NCBI GenBank assembly: GCA_964567485.1
Contig: CAZMMX010000012.1
Location: 14,088 to 78,087, forward strand
Length of the DNA: 64,000 nt
Source of the DNA: UBA1413 sp964567485
GTDB taxonomy: Bacteria; Bacteroidota; Bacteroidia; Bacteroidales; Prolixibacteraceae
Reading direction: 5' to 3'
Part shown: piece after piece, positions 7,899-15,757 of the stretch
Numbering within the stretch: position 1 is the first letter of the stretch
Layout of the letters: each line of letters begins with the position of its first letter
Notes under the pieces: generated by a model
What the model was told of the DNA's origin: nothing
The model's input: the letters and a program-made list of their open reading frames with translations, nothing else
The model's database searches: none
Position numbers and translations under genes: made by a program

Positions 7899-10310
7899 AT
7901 GGCACCTATGAATTCCGAAGAGTTATTTATCAACAGGGAGATCAGCTGGCTCTCCTTCAACGAGAGGGTTCTGCAGGAGGCTGAGGATCCCGCAACCCCG
8001 CTTTTCGAGCGGATCAGGTTCATCGGTATTTTCTCCAACAACCTCGATGAGTTTTTCAGGGTCAGGGTGGCTACGGTGCGCCGCATGGTGGATTTCGGGC
8101 GTGACGAGGAGGCCCTGCTGGGGGAGATGACCCCGCGCGAACTCCACGACCAGATCCAGGAAATCGTCAGCCGCCAGCAACAAAAGGTGCTCCAGATCTT
8201 CACCGGCATCCTCGAAGAACTGCGGAAAGAAGACATCTACCTGATCAACGAGAAACAGCTCACCCACAAGCAGGGCGTGTTTGTCAGAAAATATTTCCAG
8301 CGTCGGGTACTTCCCAATCTGGTACCTATCATGTTGTCGAAGAAGAACTCCTTTCCTTACCTGCGTGACCGCTCGGTATACCTTGCCATCAAGCTGACAG
8401 GAGGGTCTGCAACCGAAGATTTCGCCTATTCCCTGATCCGCATCCCCAGCCGGTCGGTTCCCCGATTTTTGGTCCTCCCCCCTTCAGGTTCTAAAAAATT
8501 CGTCATGTTTCTTGATGACGTGATCCGTTACTGCTTCGACGACCTTTTCTACTATTTCGATTATACCCGTTACGAGGCTTACACCATTAAAATTACCCGC
8601 GATGCCGAAATCGACATCGACGACGACATTTCCAAGTCATTCATCGAAAAGATGGAGACCGGCCTGAAAAAGAGAAAGACCGGCAGGCCCGTAAGGCTCA
8701 TCTACGACAGAGAGATGCCTGCCGACCTGCTCAAATTCATCCTCAAGAAGATGAAAATTGAAGAGGAGGAGAATGCCGTTCCCGGGGGGAAATACCACAA
8801 CCACAAGGACTTCATGGATTTTCCGGAAATCGGGAAGAAAAACCACTACTACTTGCGGCTGCCTCCCTTTAGGCACAAGGATCTCCCCCTGCACACCAGT
8901 ATTCTGAAGGTTCTCCGGAAAAAGGATGTGATGTTGCACTATCCATACCAGATGTTTCTGCACTTCATCGATCTGTTGCGTGAGGCAGCCATCGACCCCC
9001 AGGTCGAGGAGATTGGCATCACGCTGTACAGGGTAGCCTCCGATTCCAAGGTGGTAAATGCCCTGCTGAATGCCATCCGTAACGGGAAGAGTGTCACGGT
9101 GGTGATCGAGTTGCAGGCCCGTTTCGACGAGGAAGCCAACATTTTCTGGTCCAACAAGCTTCAGGAAGAAGGCGCCAATGTCATCAACGGCATTCCCGGA
9201 CTGAAGGTACACAGTAAGCTACTCTGGATCAAAAGGCAGGAAGGTTCCGTTTATCGGAACTACGCCTATATCGGAACCGGCAATTTCAATGAAAGCACCG
9301 CCCGCATCTATGCCGACGAGGGGGTGATGACGTCCGACCCGCGGCTGGCCGATGAAGTTGCTAATGTCTTTGATTTTTTCAAACACAACTATAGGCACTT
9401 CGACTACAAACACCTCATCGTCAGCCCTTTTGGCATGCGTCAGTTCTTCACAAAGATGATCAACCACGAAATCAAGCTGGCAAAAAAGGGAAAACCTGCC
9501 TGGATGATCCTGAAAATGAACAGCCTGATCGACCCCGACATGATGCGCAAGGTCTACGAAGCTTCCCAGGCGGGGGTGCAGGTCAAGCTCATCGTCCGCG
9601 GAATCTTCGGCATGAAAACGGGCATCCCCGGCCTTAGCGACAATATTGAGGGATTCAGCATCGTCGACAAATATCTGGAGCACTCCCGTATTTTTGTCTT
9701 TGGCAATGATGGCGATGAACGCTATTTCATCAGTTCTGCCGACTGGATGCCGCGCAACCTCAACCGGCGCATCGAAGTGGCCATTCCCATTCTTGACCCC
9801 GATATCTGCACGGAACTCAGGGAAATGCTCCAGATCCAGTTACGCGACAATACCAAGGCCAGGATCCTCGATCCCGACCTCCGAAACCTCTACGACCGTA
9901 GTGATCCCGTCCACAAATTCCGGGCACAGGAAGATTTTTACAATTTCATCAGCAAACAGCACCATGTCGTCATGAAGATCTATCATAACCCCCGCTGCGC
10001 CCACAGCCGTGCAGGACTCAAGTATATGGAAAAAAAGGGCTACGACCTGGAAATCCGCAAATACCTCACCGAGGGAATCACAGAGGAAGAGGTGCAGGAA
10101 ATCCTCGACAAAACAGGGAAGCAGCCGCTTGAGCTGGTCCGCACCCAGGAACCCCTCTACAAGGCGGAATTCAGAAACAGGGAGCTCACCCCCCGGGAAT
10201 GGATAGAGGCGCTGGCCGCCCATCCGCAGCTCCTCCAGCGCCCCATTGTGGTCAACGGCGACAAAGCCGTCATAGCCAATCCGCCCGAAGAGATCGAAAA
10301 AATCCTCTGA
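7899..10310 (+). CDS. ppk1: Polyphosphate kinase 1 with a fused C-terminal ArsC/Spx-like domain
   Basis: Residues 1-690 are a full PPK1, which polymerises the gamma phosphate of ATP into polyphosphate. The N-terminal hallmark FINREISWLSFNERVLQEA is present, as are the phospholipase D-like domains with GLKVHSKLLW (autophosphorylated His region) and LEHSRIFVFG. From residue 692 a second, thioredoxin-fold domain follows. It begins MKIYHNPRCAHSR and contains the cis-Pro loop LLQRPIVV, as in ArsC/Spx/YffB proteins. The active-site Cys of NPRCxxS is kept, but the Arg of the ArsC LCRPSE motif is replaced (IANPPE). A redox or Spx-like role is therefore more likely than arsenate reduction. Total length 803 residues, against about 690 for ordinary PPK1. 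ATG 7899 or 7908 is preferred over an upstream GTG because homology begins there. Confidence 0.92.
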   Translation: MAPMNSEELFINREISWLSFNERVLQEAEDPATPLFERIRFIGIFSNNLDEFFRVRVATVRRMVDFGRDEEALLGEMTPRELHDQIQEIVSRQQQKVLQIFTGILEELRKEDIYLINEKQLTHKQGVFVRKYFQRRVLPNLVPIMLSKKNSFPYLRDRSVYLAIKLTGGSATEDFAYSLIRIPSRSVPRFLVLPPSGSKKFVMFLDDVIRYCFDDLFYYFDYTRYEAYTIKITRDAEIDIDDDISKSFIEKMETGLKKRKTGRPVRLIYDREMPADLLKFILKKMKIEEEENAVPGGKYHNHKDFMDFPEIGKKNHYYLRLPPFRHKDLPLHTSILKVLRKKDVMLHYPYQMFLHFIDLLREAAIDPQVEEIGITLYRVASDSKVVNALLNAIRNGKSVTVVIELQARFDEEANIFWSNKLQEEGANVINGIPGLKVHSKLLWIKRQEGSVYRNYAYIGTGNFNESTARIYADEGVMTSDPRLADEVANVFDFFKHNYRHFDYKHLIVSPFGMRQFFTKMINHEIKLAKKGKPAWMILKMNSLIDPDMMRKVYEASQAGVQVKLIVRGIFGMKTGIPGLSDNIEGFSIVDKYLEHSRIFVFGNDGDERYFISSADWMPRNLNRRIEVAIPILDPDICTELREMLQIQLRDNTKARILDPDLRNLYDRSDPVHKFRAQEDFYNFISKQHHVVMKIYHNPRCAHSRAGLKYMEKKGYDLEIRKYLTEGITEEEVQEILDKTGKQPLELVRTQEPLYKAEFRNRELTPREWIEALAAHPQLLQRPIVVNGDKAVIANPPEEIEKIL

Positions 10311-10371
10311 TCTGAAGAATCGGCTGGCAAAATGTCAACCCCACATCAAAGAACTGCTCCAGGGACCAGGA

Positions 10372-11169
10372 TCATCTGATCTGAAGGGCGGTAATCTCCT
10401 GCTCGAGGCGTTTCAGGTCTCTGAGGGCCTGCGCCAGAGCGGCCGATTGTGCGAGGGCTCTTTTATCCCTCTCCTCCAGGAAAATGACATGACTGCTCTT
10501 TCTTCCCAGAAAGGCCATTTTCAGTTTTTGGTCACCATGGGAGGCAATGAAGGAGGCCACATCCCTTTCTCTTCCTTCCCTGAAGGTCACCCTTTCCCAG
10601 GTGACGCCCATGAAATTCCCATGGTAGATATCGGCACTTCCTGCAGCCACAGAATCGGTGAAGGCCTCCAGGTCGCCGTCGTAAACCCTGATCCGGTGAT
10701 GGTTCAGCCGCTGGCTGCCATAGAACTGGCTGGTGAGTACCAGCTCCCCTGATGGGAGTACATCGGCCCTCAGCCAGGAACGCTGGAGATTCTCTTCAGG
10801 GATCTGCCGACGGTGGACATACCGTGAGGTGCGCTCAAACTCCCCGCGGGTCAGGATAAAGTCAGGCTCAAGACGGGCGACCGCGGCCCTGGCAGAATCC
10901 AGGGCCACCTGCTTACGCTGGTAAATATCCCAGTAGATCTCCCTGCGCAGATTCGTGGCGGCATTCACGGAATAGGCAGCCCGGGGATGCAGCGTGATGA
11001 CCGAATCAATATGGAGAAGGGCGCCGGCAGTGTCACTGGTCTGCAACAACACCCTGGCCACCTTCAGCCGCGACGACGCCTTCTCCTCTTCCGAAGGTCC
11101 ACAGGCGGTCACCACCACCATCAACACACCCAATAATAAATATCCCGCTCTTGCAAATACCGCTCTCAT
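10372..11169 (-). CDS. Lipoprotein with TPR-like N-terminal helices and coiled-coil tail, function unknown
   Basis: This 265-residue protein has a signal peptide and lipobox VVVTAC near residue 22. The following helices (ASSRLKVARVLLQTSDTAGA) resemble a TPR repeat. A central beta region (LPSGELVLTSQFYGSQRL) and a charged C-terminal helix (ALRDLKRLEQEITALQ) follow. I recognise this as a Bacteroidales-type conserved lipoprotein without a known function. The ATG at 11169 is chosen because the in-frame start further upstream is TTG and lies inside a good -7 promoter element. It ends 61 bases from ppk1 in convergent orientation, with no clear terminator between them. Confidence 0.65.
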   Translation of the reverse strand: MRAVFARAGYLLLGVLMVVVTACGPSEEEKASSRLKVARVLLQTSDTAGALLHIDSVITLHPRAAYSVNAATNLRREIYWDIYQRKQVALDSARAAVARLEPDFILTRGEFERTSRYVHRRQIPEENLQRSWLRADVLPSGELVLTSQFYGSQRLNHHRIRVYDGDLEAFTDSVAAGSADIYHGNFMGVTWERVTFREGRERDVASFIASHGDQKLKMAFLGRKSSHVIFLEERDKRALAQSAALAQALRDLKRLEQEITALQIR

Positions 11170-11184
11170 CGCTCCCTTTTTCTG

Positions 11185-11192
11185 CAAAAATA
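11185..11192 (-). promoter_or_regulatory. Predicted -7 promoter element of the lipoprotein gene at 10372
   Basis: On the minus strand TATTTTTG matches TAnnTTTG perfectly, 15 bases before the ATG at 11169. No TTTG is present at the usual -33 spacing. It supports the shorter start and implies a very short leader. Confidence 0.45.
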
Positions 11193-11221
11193 GGAATTTA
11201 TCGCTCCTTTACCTCCGCTCA

Positions 11222-13354
11222 TCAGAGGTTCACCCCCAGTCCCACGAAAAAAGTACGCCCCGGCGTTCCGGTATTGTAGCCCCCCGAAGGATCGGTATAG
11301 TCAAGAATATTGTCGACACCCGCCTTTATATAATAGTGCGTGTTAAAGGTATGGGTGGTGGTGAGTTTCCACAGAGAAAAACGCTCCAGATCAACGACCG
11401 AGGTCTGGTGTGTGCGGTCATCCATCAGGTTGATCTTTTTATCCCCGAAAAAGTTCCCCTGGAGGTTCAAATTCAAAGCGTACTCTCCGGCAGTCATGCG
11501 ATAGTCGGCATTGAATTTCCCCGAGAAGTGGCGCACGTTGTCGAAGACCTTGTTTTCCACCTGGTCATACTTCTTGGAAAAGGTGACCGAGCCGGTGAAC
11601 AGGAGGTTGCGGACCACCCGTGTCTTGAGAAGAACGTCGATTCCCCTGACCGTAACGTGGTCGTAATTGCGGTAGGTATATTCAATGATGCCTCCGGGCT
11701 TAACAGAAAATTCATCGAGGTTTTCGGTGATCATGTCGGAGATGTCGTTATGGAATGCCGACACCGCAAACGAAACCCCCTGGCGTGTGTACTCCATAGA
11801 GAGAGAGCTGTAGCGTGATGTCTCCGGCTTGAGGTCTTCATTTCCGAGGAGGAACATGGGCGGACCGGGCACCGGCAGTTTGAACGACATGTACTTCTCC
11901 TTCAGGGAAGGGGTTTTGTAGCCCATACCGAAGTTACCGCGGAAGGCAAAATGCCACACGTGAACCATGGCAGAGATCTGGGGTGTGAAATGCCAACCAT
12001 AGAGTGAATTGTTGTGCGCACGGAAACCGCCGGTGAAGTTCAGGGCCTGACCGGCCTGAATATCCTCCTGGGCAAAAAGGATATAGTCGGCATTGTTTTT
12101 CTGGTCGATGTTGTTGCGGGGGGCATCCAGCCGCTCGTGGACATATTCGGTTCCCAGGGTCAGCAGGTTCCAGGGGGCAAGCCTGAAGTTCCCGGTCAGC
12201 CGGGCATTGTCGTAACGGTTGTCGTAATCGCTGACCAGAGAGTCGGGGGTGATCTTGTTAAAAAGTTCGTAATTGTCAGAATTCCAGCTCAGGGTGATGT
12301 CATTCCGGTGGCCGGGAAACCAGGAGGCTTTGGCGCCCCAGGTCAGCCCCCTGTTTTTACGGTCATAAAGCTCTGCCGCCGTGTTGTCATGGTTTTTGTC
12401 CATGGTGGAAAGGCGCCCTTCCACCAAAAAATCGGAAGAGGCGGTAAAGCGCACCTTTTCGCTGACCACCAGGGCATCTTCACGCTCCTGGGTACGATAG
12501 GTATTGCCCTGCATGACGTCGTAGCCGTCGGTCTTGTCAAAAACCAGAGAGGTCTGCGACGAGAATTTCCCCCTTTGCGCACCGGCGCTGAACTGGTAAT
12601 TCTGGGTGTTGTACTCTGAAAACCTGACTGCTGCCGAGTGACTTATTTGCCTGGTGGGATTTTTGGTAATCACGTTAATGATGCCGCCCAGGGCGTTGGA
12701 ACCATAGAGCGTGGAGCCAGCCCCCTTGACCACCTCGATGCGCTCAACGGAAGCCATGTTAATCCTGCTGTAGTCGATATCCCCATAAGTATCCCCGGCA
12801 ATGCGCTCCCCATCGACCAGGAAAACCATATACTGGGGGTCTATCCCTTGCAGGGAGAGAGACTTCCCGGTGGCTGTATGCGAAAATTCCATCCCCGGAA
12901 CCGCCGTTTCCAACGCCTGGGTGATGTTGGTCACATCGCGGCTCACCAGTTCCCTGATCCCGATCGACTGGGTCAGCACCGGCGTATTACGGAGGCTCTT
13001 CTCAGTACGGGTCCCGGTAACTACCACGGCATTCAGGTCAATAGAAGTCTCCGTCATCACAAAATCAATGGTGACATCACCACCGCGGACTTCTGCCTGT
13101 TTCTCCAGGGTTTCATATCCGAAGAAACTGACCCTGAGGTCATAAACACCGCTTTTCAGGCCTGTAATGACATATCTACCCTCGTTATCGGAAGCGGTGC
13201 CTGCCGCAGTGTTTCTGATCACGATATTGGCGCCGGAAAGCACCTCACCGCCGGCACTACGCACGGTTCCGGTGATCCTGCCCTGTCCGTGCAACGTCAT
13301 GGCCGAAAAAAAGAACAGCAGGACCAAGCCTGTTCTGAATACTATATTTTGCAT
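11222..13354 (-). CDS. TonB-dependent outer-membrane receptor with carboxypeptidase-like N-terminal domain
   Basis: This 710-residue receptor has a signal peptide ending MTLHGQ, a carboxypeptidase-regulatory-like domain at about 27-105 (GRITGTVRSAGGEVLSGANI), a TonB box (NAVVVTGTRTEK), a plug domain (YMVFLVDGERIAGDTYG, VERIEVVKGAGSTLYGSNA) and a barrel ending VGLGVNL. It is shorter than SusC proteins and has no SusD partner. It belongs to the general siderophore/haem/cobalamin-type receptors; the substrate is not readable. Four 22-bp-spaced direct repeats lie in its upstream region, and a small secreted or membrane protein gene precedes it on the same strand. A dedicated regulator seems likely but is not identified. 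Confidence 0.9.
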   Translation of the reverse strand: MQNIVFRTGLVLLFFFSAMTLHGQGRITGTVRSAGGEVLSGANIVIRNTAAGTASDNEGRYVITGLKSGVYDLRVSFFGYETLEKQAEVRGGDVTIDFVMTETSIDLNAVVVTGTRTEKSLRNTPVLTQSIGIRELVSRDVTNITQALETAVPGMEFSHTATGKSLSLQGIDPQYMVFLVDGERIAGDTYGDIDYSRINMASVERIEVVKGAGSTLYGSNALGGIINVITKNPTRQISHSAAVRFSEYNTQNYQFSAGAQRGKFSSQTSLVFDKTDGYDVMQGNTYRTQEREDALVVSEKVRFTASSDFLVEGRLSTMDKNHDNTAAELYDRKNRGLTWGAKASWFPGHRNDITLSWNSDNYELFNKITPDSLVSDYDNRYDNARLTGNFRLAPWNLLTLGTEYVHERLDAPRNNIDQKNNADYILFAQEDIQAGQALNFTGGFRAHNNSLYGWHFTPQISAMVHVWHFAFRGNFGMGYKTPSLKEKYMSFKLPVPGPPMFLLGNEDLKPETSRYSSLSMEYTRQGVSFAVSAFHNDISDMITENLDEFSVKPGGIIEYTYRNYDHVTVRGIDVLLKTRVVRNLLFTGSVTFSKKYDQVENKVFDNVRHFSGKFNADYRMTAGEYALNLNLQGNFFGDKKINLMDDRTHQTSVVDLERFSLWKLTTTHTFNTHYYIKAGVDNILDYTDPSGGYNTGTPGRTFFVGLGVNL

Positions 13355-13396
13355 CTGTTTTGAGTATTTTGTTATTGTGGTTAGAAAATCCCAATA

Positions 13397-13475
13397 ATCC
13401 GGTCAGAGGTTTTCACATTTCCGGTCAGAATCGTAGGTCAATCTGGTCAGAGCATTGTGCACTTCTGGTCATAGA
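13397..13475. repeat. Four direct repeats at exact 22-bp spacing upstream of the TonB receptor
   Basis: The motif TCYGGTCAKA occurs four times: GGTCAGA at 13401, 13423 and 13445, and GGTCATA at 13467, each 22 bases from the next. Spacing of about two helical turns puts every copy on the same DNA face. They lie 45-120 bases upstream of the receptor start codon, where an activator or repressor would bind. A fifth, degenerate copy (GGTTGAG) falls in phase at 13489. The rest of the 279-base gap 13355-13633 has no gene that I can see. Confidence 0.65.
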
Positions 13476-13633
13476 ATTTCGCTGTTGAGGTTGAGTCCCC
13501 ATAATTCCGGATGGTTCTGTAAAATTATAATGGGGTTCCGCGGCACCAGGGTTTACGTGGCTGATGTCCCGGACTGGAGGGTCCTGCCCGGGGATGGGCA
13601 TAACGGTCCTTTCACGGGCCGGGGAACCTCAAA

Positions 13634-13975
13634 TCAGGAAATGAAGGGAGGGGCTTTGTTCCCCGGATGGCAAAGAAGCCATGGAACAAGATGGGGCGTT
13701 AGTTCCGGCAGGACAAACCGGGAAATGCCCTCTACCCCGGGAATCGGGATATGGGCAGGTGTCAGGGTCCCCGCTGCGAAAAAGTGAGGGGCCGCAGTGG
13801 AAGTTACGGGGATTTGGGCATACACCAGGGCATCCAACTCCTGAGGAGCCGGTACGGCGGAAAAACGGAGCGTTTCCTGATCGCCAACGCTCCTTCCCGA
13901 AAGGAAGAAGATCAGCGGCAGGCATACCGTCATCAGAAAGGGAAGCATCTGTCCCGCTAAAGTGGTGAAAAACAT
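13634..13975 (-). CDS. Small predicted secreted or membrane protein, unknown
   Basis: This 113-residue ORF starts with a strongly hydrophobic segment (LPFLMTVCLPLIFFLSG), as in a signal peptide or membrane anchor. A Pro/Ala/His-rich tail (TAAPHFFAAGTLTPAHIPIP, ending PWLLCHPGNKAPPFIS) follows. The ATG at 13975 is chosen because the longer in-frame start is TTG and overlaps a perfect -7 element that would drive this gene. It sits between the TonB receptor and oxyR and is read in the receptor direction. I do not recognise a family. The promoter and N-terminus make it more than a chance ORF, but this is not certain. Confidence 0.4.
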   Translation of the reverse strand: MFFTTLAGQMLPFLMTVCLPLIFFLSGRSVGDQETLRFSAVPAPQELDALVYAQIPVTSTAAPHFFAAGTLTPAHIPIPGVEGISRFVLPELTPHLVPWLLCHPGNKAPPFIS

Positions 13976-13996
13976 GAGAATCCTAATAAAGAAGGC

Positions 13997-14004
13997 CAAA
14001 TATA
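13997..14004 (-). promoter_or_regulatory. Predicted -7 element for the small gene at 13634
   Basis: On the minus strand TATATTTG matches TAnnTTTG perfectly and lies 21 bases before the ATG at 13975. The -33 region is poor. It shares the short oxyR-facing intergenic space (13976-14144), which also carries two copies of a GTCAT core 22 bases apart (14052 and 14074), reminiscent of the repeats at 13401-13473. Confidence 0.4.
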
Positions 14005-14144
14005 CATTTTTTACCGGAATTATAACCGGCTTTAATTTTTACGGGATCCCCGGTCATCTCCGGAAGAGACCAGAGTCATTTCCGAAGCTCTTCGCCCCCA
14101 TTTCCGGAATAAATCCCTACCTTTCGGGAAATTTTCCGACGCCG

Positions 14145-15086
14145 ATGATCACGATCACTCAGCTTGAATATATAGTGGCCGTAGACACTTACCGTCACTT
14201 CGGGAAAGCTGCCGAACAATGTTTTGTGACCCAGCCCACCCTGTCGATGCAGATCAAAAAACTGGAAGAAGACCTGGAAGTAATCATTTTTGACCGGAGC
14301 AAACAACCGCTGATTCCCACCGACGTGGGCCAGCGAATCATTGAGCAGGCCAGGGTAGTGCTGACGCAGACCGAGGAGCTGAAAAACATCATCAGGGATC
14401 ATAAAAACCAGGTATCGGGGGTGCTTCGCATCGGTATCATCCCCACCCTGGCCCCTTATCTCCTGCCCCTTTTCATTGGCCGGTATAAAAAAGCGTACCC
14501 CAATATCATCATCAGGGTGGAAGAACTGACCACCCGCAATATCATTGATCTGCTTCATAAGGACCTGCTTGACGTGGGCATTCTGGTGACGCCCCTGAAA
14601 GAGGAGAAAATCATCGAGAAGCCTGTTTTCTATGAGGAGATGATGATATATGCCCATCGGGCCCATCCCATACATAACAAAAAGGAGATCACCCCGGCCG
14701 ACATAGCCACTCCCGACATCTGGCTGTTGAGCGACGGCCATTGTTTCCGCAGTCAGGTGGTCAACCTGTGCTCTTACATGAGCGGCGCCGGCGGAGAACT
14801 CCCCTTTCAGTTCGAAGCCGGTTCCCTCGAAACCATCATCCGCATTGTCGACAAGGAGGGAGGCCTGACCCTGATCCCCGAACTGGCCAGGCTCGAAATG
14901 TCGGAAGAACACCGCAAAAACCTTCTCTCCTTCACCTCGGTCAAACCCCTGAGGGAAGTCAGTCTTGTGTACAGCCGTCATTTCGCCAAACACAGGTTGA
15001 TCAACCTCTTATGGAAAGAAGTCAGGGCTGCTGTTCCCCCGGAAATGACAGGGTCCGAAAGAGGGTCCATCGTGGAATGGCGTTAA
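14145..15086 (+). CDS. oxyR: OxyR-type LysR-family peroxide sensor and regulator
   Basis: This 313-residue LysR-family protein begins MITITQLEYIVAVDTYRHFG, with the winged helix-turn-helix at 1-60 (AEQCFVTQPTLSMQIKKLE), then the inducer-binding domain. The decisive feature is DGHCFRSQVVNLC. Two Cys nine residues apart, the first in a GHC motif, match the redox pair Cys199/Cys208 of E. coli OxyR, which forms a disulfide with hydrogen peroxide and switches the protein to an activator. The start at 14145 gives the standard OxyR length; the frame stays open further upstream but does not encode OxyR sequence. No catalase or peroxidase gene is adjacent, so the regulon lies elsewhere or includes the nearby genes. 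Confidence 0.92.
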   Translation: MITITQLEYIVAVDTYRHFGKAAEQCFVTQPTLSMQIKKLEEDLEVIIFDRSKQPLIPTDVGQRIIEQARVVLTQTEELKNIIRDHKNQVSGVLRIGIIPTLAPYLLPLFIGRYKKAYPNIIIRVEELTTRNIIDLLHKDLLDVGILVTPLKEEKIIEKPVFYEEMMIYAHRAHPIHNKKEITPADIATPDIWLLSDGHCFRSQVVNLCSYMSGAGGELPFQFEAGSLETIIRIVDKEGGLTLIPELARLEMSEEHRKNLLSFTSVKPLREVSLVYSRHFAKHRLINLLWKEVRAAVPPEMTGSERGSIVEWR

Positions 15087-15202
15087 AGAAAATTTTCTCC
15101 TCTCTCTCCCGAATTTCAAAAAAAGTTATTTTCTTTGCAGCGCCAAAAAAACCAGGACTTGACACAACAATTCCGGGAAATGGCAAAAAAGTTCTCTTCT
15201 GT

Positions 15203-15233
15203 TTTGCAGGATTACAAAAAAGATTTATTTTTG
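15203..15233 (+). promoter_or_regulatory. Perfect Bacteroidota promoter for tRNA-Glu and probably rpsT
   Basis: TTTG (15203-15206), exactly 19 bases, then TATTTTTG (15226-15233): a full match to TTTG-N19-TAnnTTTG. The predicted start near 15240 lies about 23 bases before the mature tRNA. The absence of a terminator between the tRNA and rpsT suggests one transcript. Confidence 0.8.
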
Positions 15234-15262
15234 CAGTCCGATTTTCAGAAAGAAATCGAAAC

Positions 15263-15334
15263 GGTCGGTTCATCTAAGGGTTAGGATTCAAGATTTTCAT
15301 TCTTGCCATAGGGGTTCGAATCCCCTACCGACTG
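15263..15334 (+). tRNA. tRNA-Glu (anticodon TTC)
   Basis: The sequence folds as a complete 72-base cloverleaf. The acceptor stem is GGTCGGT/ACCGACT with a G-U first pair, the D-arm resembles other tRNA-Glu, and the anticodon stem CAAGA/TCTTG encloses the loop TTTTCAT (anticodon TTC). The T-arm is AGGGG-TTCGAAT-CCCCT, with discriminator G. CCA is not encoded. It lies 26 bases before rpsT and is probably cut out of a joint transcript. Confidence 0.95.
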
Positions 15335-15360
15335 CTAATTTCATTAACAGAAAATTTGAA

Positions 15361-15612
15361 ATGGCAAATCACAAGTCAGCATTAAAGAGGATCAGGCAGA
15401 CCGAGAACAAACGGCTGAATAACAAGTATTACGCGAAGACTACCCGTAATGCCATCAAGAAGTTCCGTTCAGAAACCAGTAAGGAAGAAGCGGAGAAACT
15501 GTATCCTGAAGTGGTATCTATGATTGACAAACTCGCCAAGAGGAATGTCATTCACAAGAACAAGGCTTCTAATCTTAAATCGAAGCTGGCATTGCAAATC
15601 AACCGGTTGTAA
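15361..15612 (+). CDS. rpsT: 30S ribosomal protein S20
   Basis: This 83-residue, Lys/Arg-rich, all-helical protein begins MANHKSALKRIRQTENKRL and ends KSKLALQINRL, matching bacterial S20 in length and N-terminal signature. It binds 16S rRNA early in assembly of the small subunit. The ATG at 15361 follows the tRNA-Glu gene closely, and the gene is followed by its own terminator. Nothing unusual is seen. Confidence 0.95.
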   Translation: MANHKSALKRIRQTENKRLNNKYYAKTTRNAIKKFRSETSKEEAEKLYPEVVSMIDKLAKRNVIHKNKASNLKSKLALQINRL

Positions 15613-15635
15613 GGCAACAATTTCATAAAGAGACG

Positions 15636-15670
15636 AAAAAGGCCTCTCCATGTCAGGAGGGGCTTTTTTC
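15636..15670 (+). terminator. Intrinsic terminator after rpsT
   Basis: The stem GCCTCTCC / GGAGGGGC (one G-U pair) with the loop ATGTCA is followed by TTTTTTC. It lies about 25 bases past the rpsT stop codon. Confidence 0.85.
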
Positions 15671-15707
15671 ATGATAGGATATCCGACCCTTAAACGACTG
15701 CACGCGG

Positions 15708-15727
15708 GTAACTCCCCGGGGAGTTAC
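15708..15727. promoter_or_regulatory. 20-bp perfect palindrome abutting the radC -7 element
   Basis: GTAACTCCCC/GGGGAGTTAC is a perfect inverted repeat with no loop base. It ends at the base before the -7 element TACCTTTG, so it fills the space between the -33 and -7 positions. Lack of a loop argues against an RNA hairpin and for a dimeric repressor or activator site. The protein that binds it is unknown. Confidence 0.55.
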
Positions 15728-15735
15728 TACCTTTG
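15728..15735 (+). promoter_or_regulatory. Predicted -7 element of the radC promoter
   Basis: TACCTTTG matches TAnnTTTG perfectly and lies 22 bases before the radC ATG. The -33 position has no TTTG, which would fit a promoter needing or blocked by a factor bound at the adjoining palindrome. Confidence 0.5.
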
Positions 15736-15757
15736 GAAAGGCCACAATCCAAGCGTC

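Noticed and set aside
9972..10310. ArsC-like domain of PPK1 as an independent arsenate reductase gene
   Set aside because: The frame is continuous with PPK1, with no stop between them, and the arsenate-binding Arg is missing. It is treated as a fused domain.
12014..12619. Forward ORF of about 200 codons inside the TonB receptor gene
   Set aside because: Antisense shadow of barrel strands; no ribosome site, promoter or recognisable domain.
13455..13968. Several forward ORFs between the TonB receptor and oxyR
   Set aside because: They overlap one another in different frames, are rich in Arg/Pro/Gly, and lack promoters. The minus-strand frame at 13634-13975 is the better candidate.
14052..14079. 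Two 22-base-spaced GTCAT cores before oxyR as full copies of the receptor repeats
   Set aside because: Only five or six bases match in each copy, so it is kept as a hint and not called as a repeat feature.
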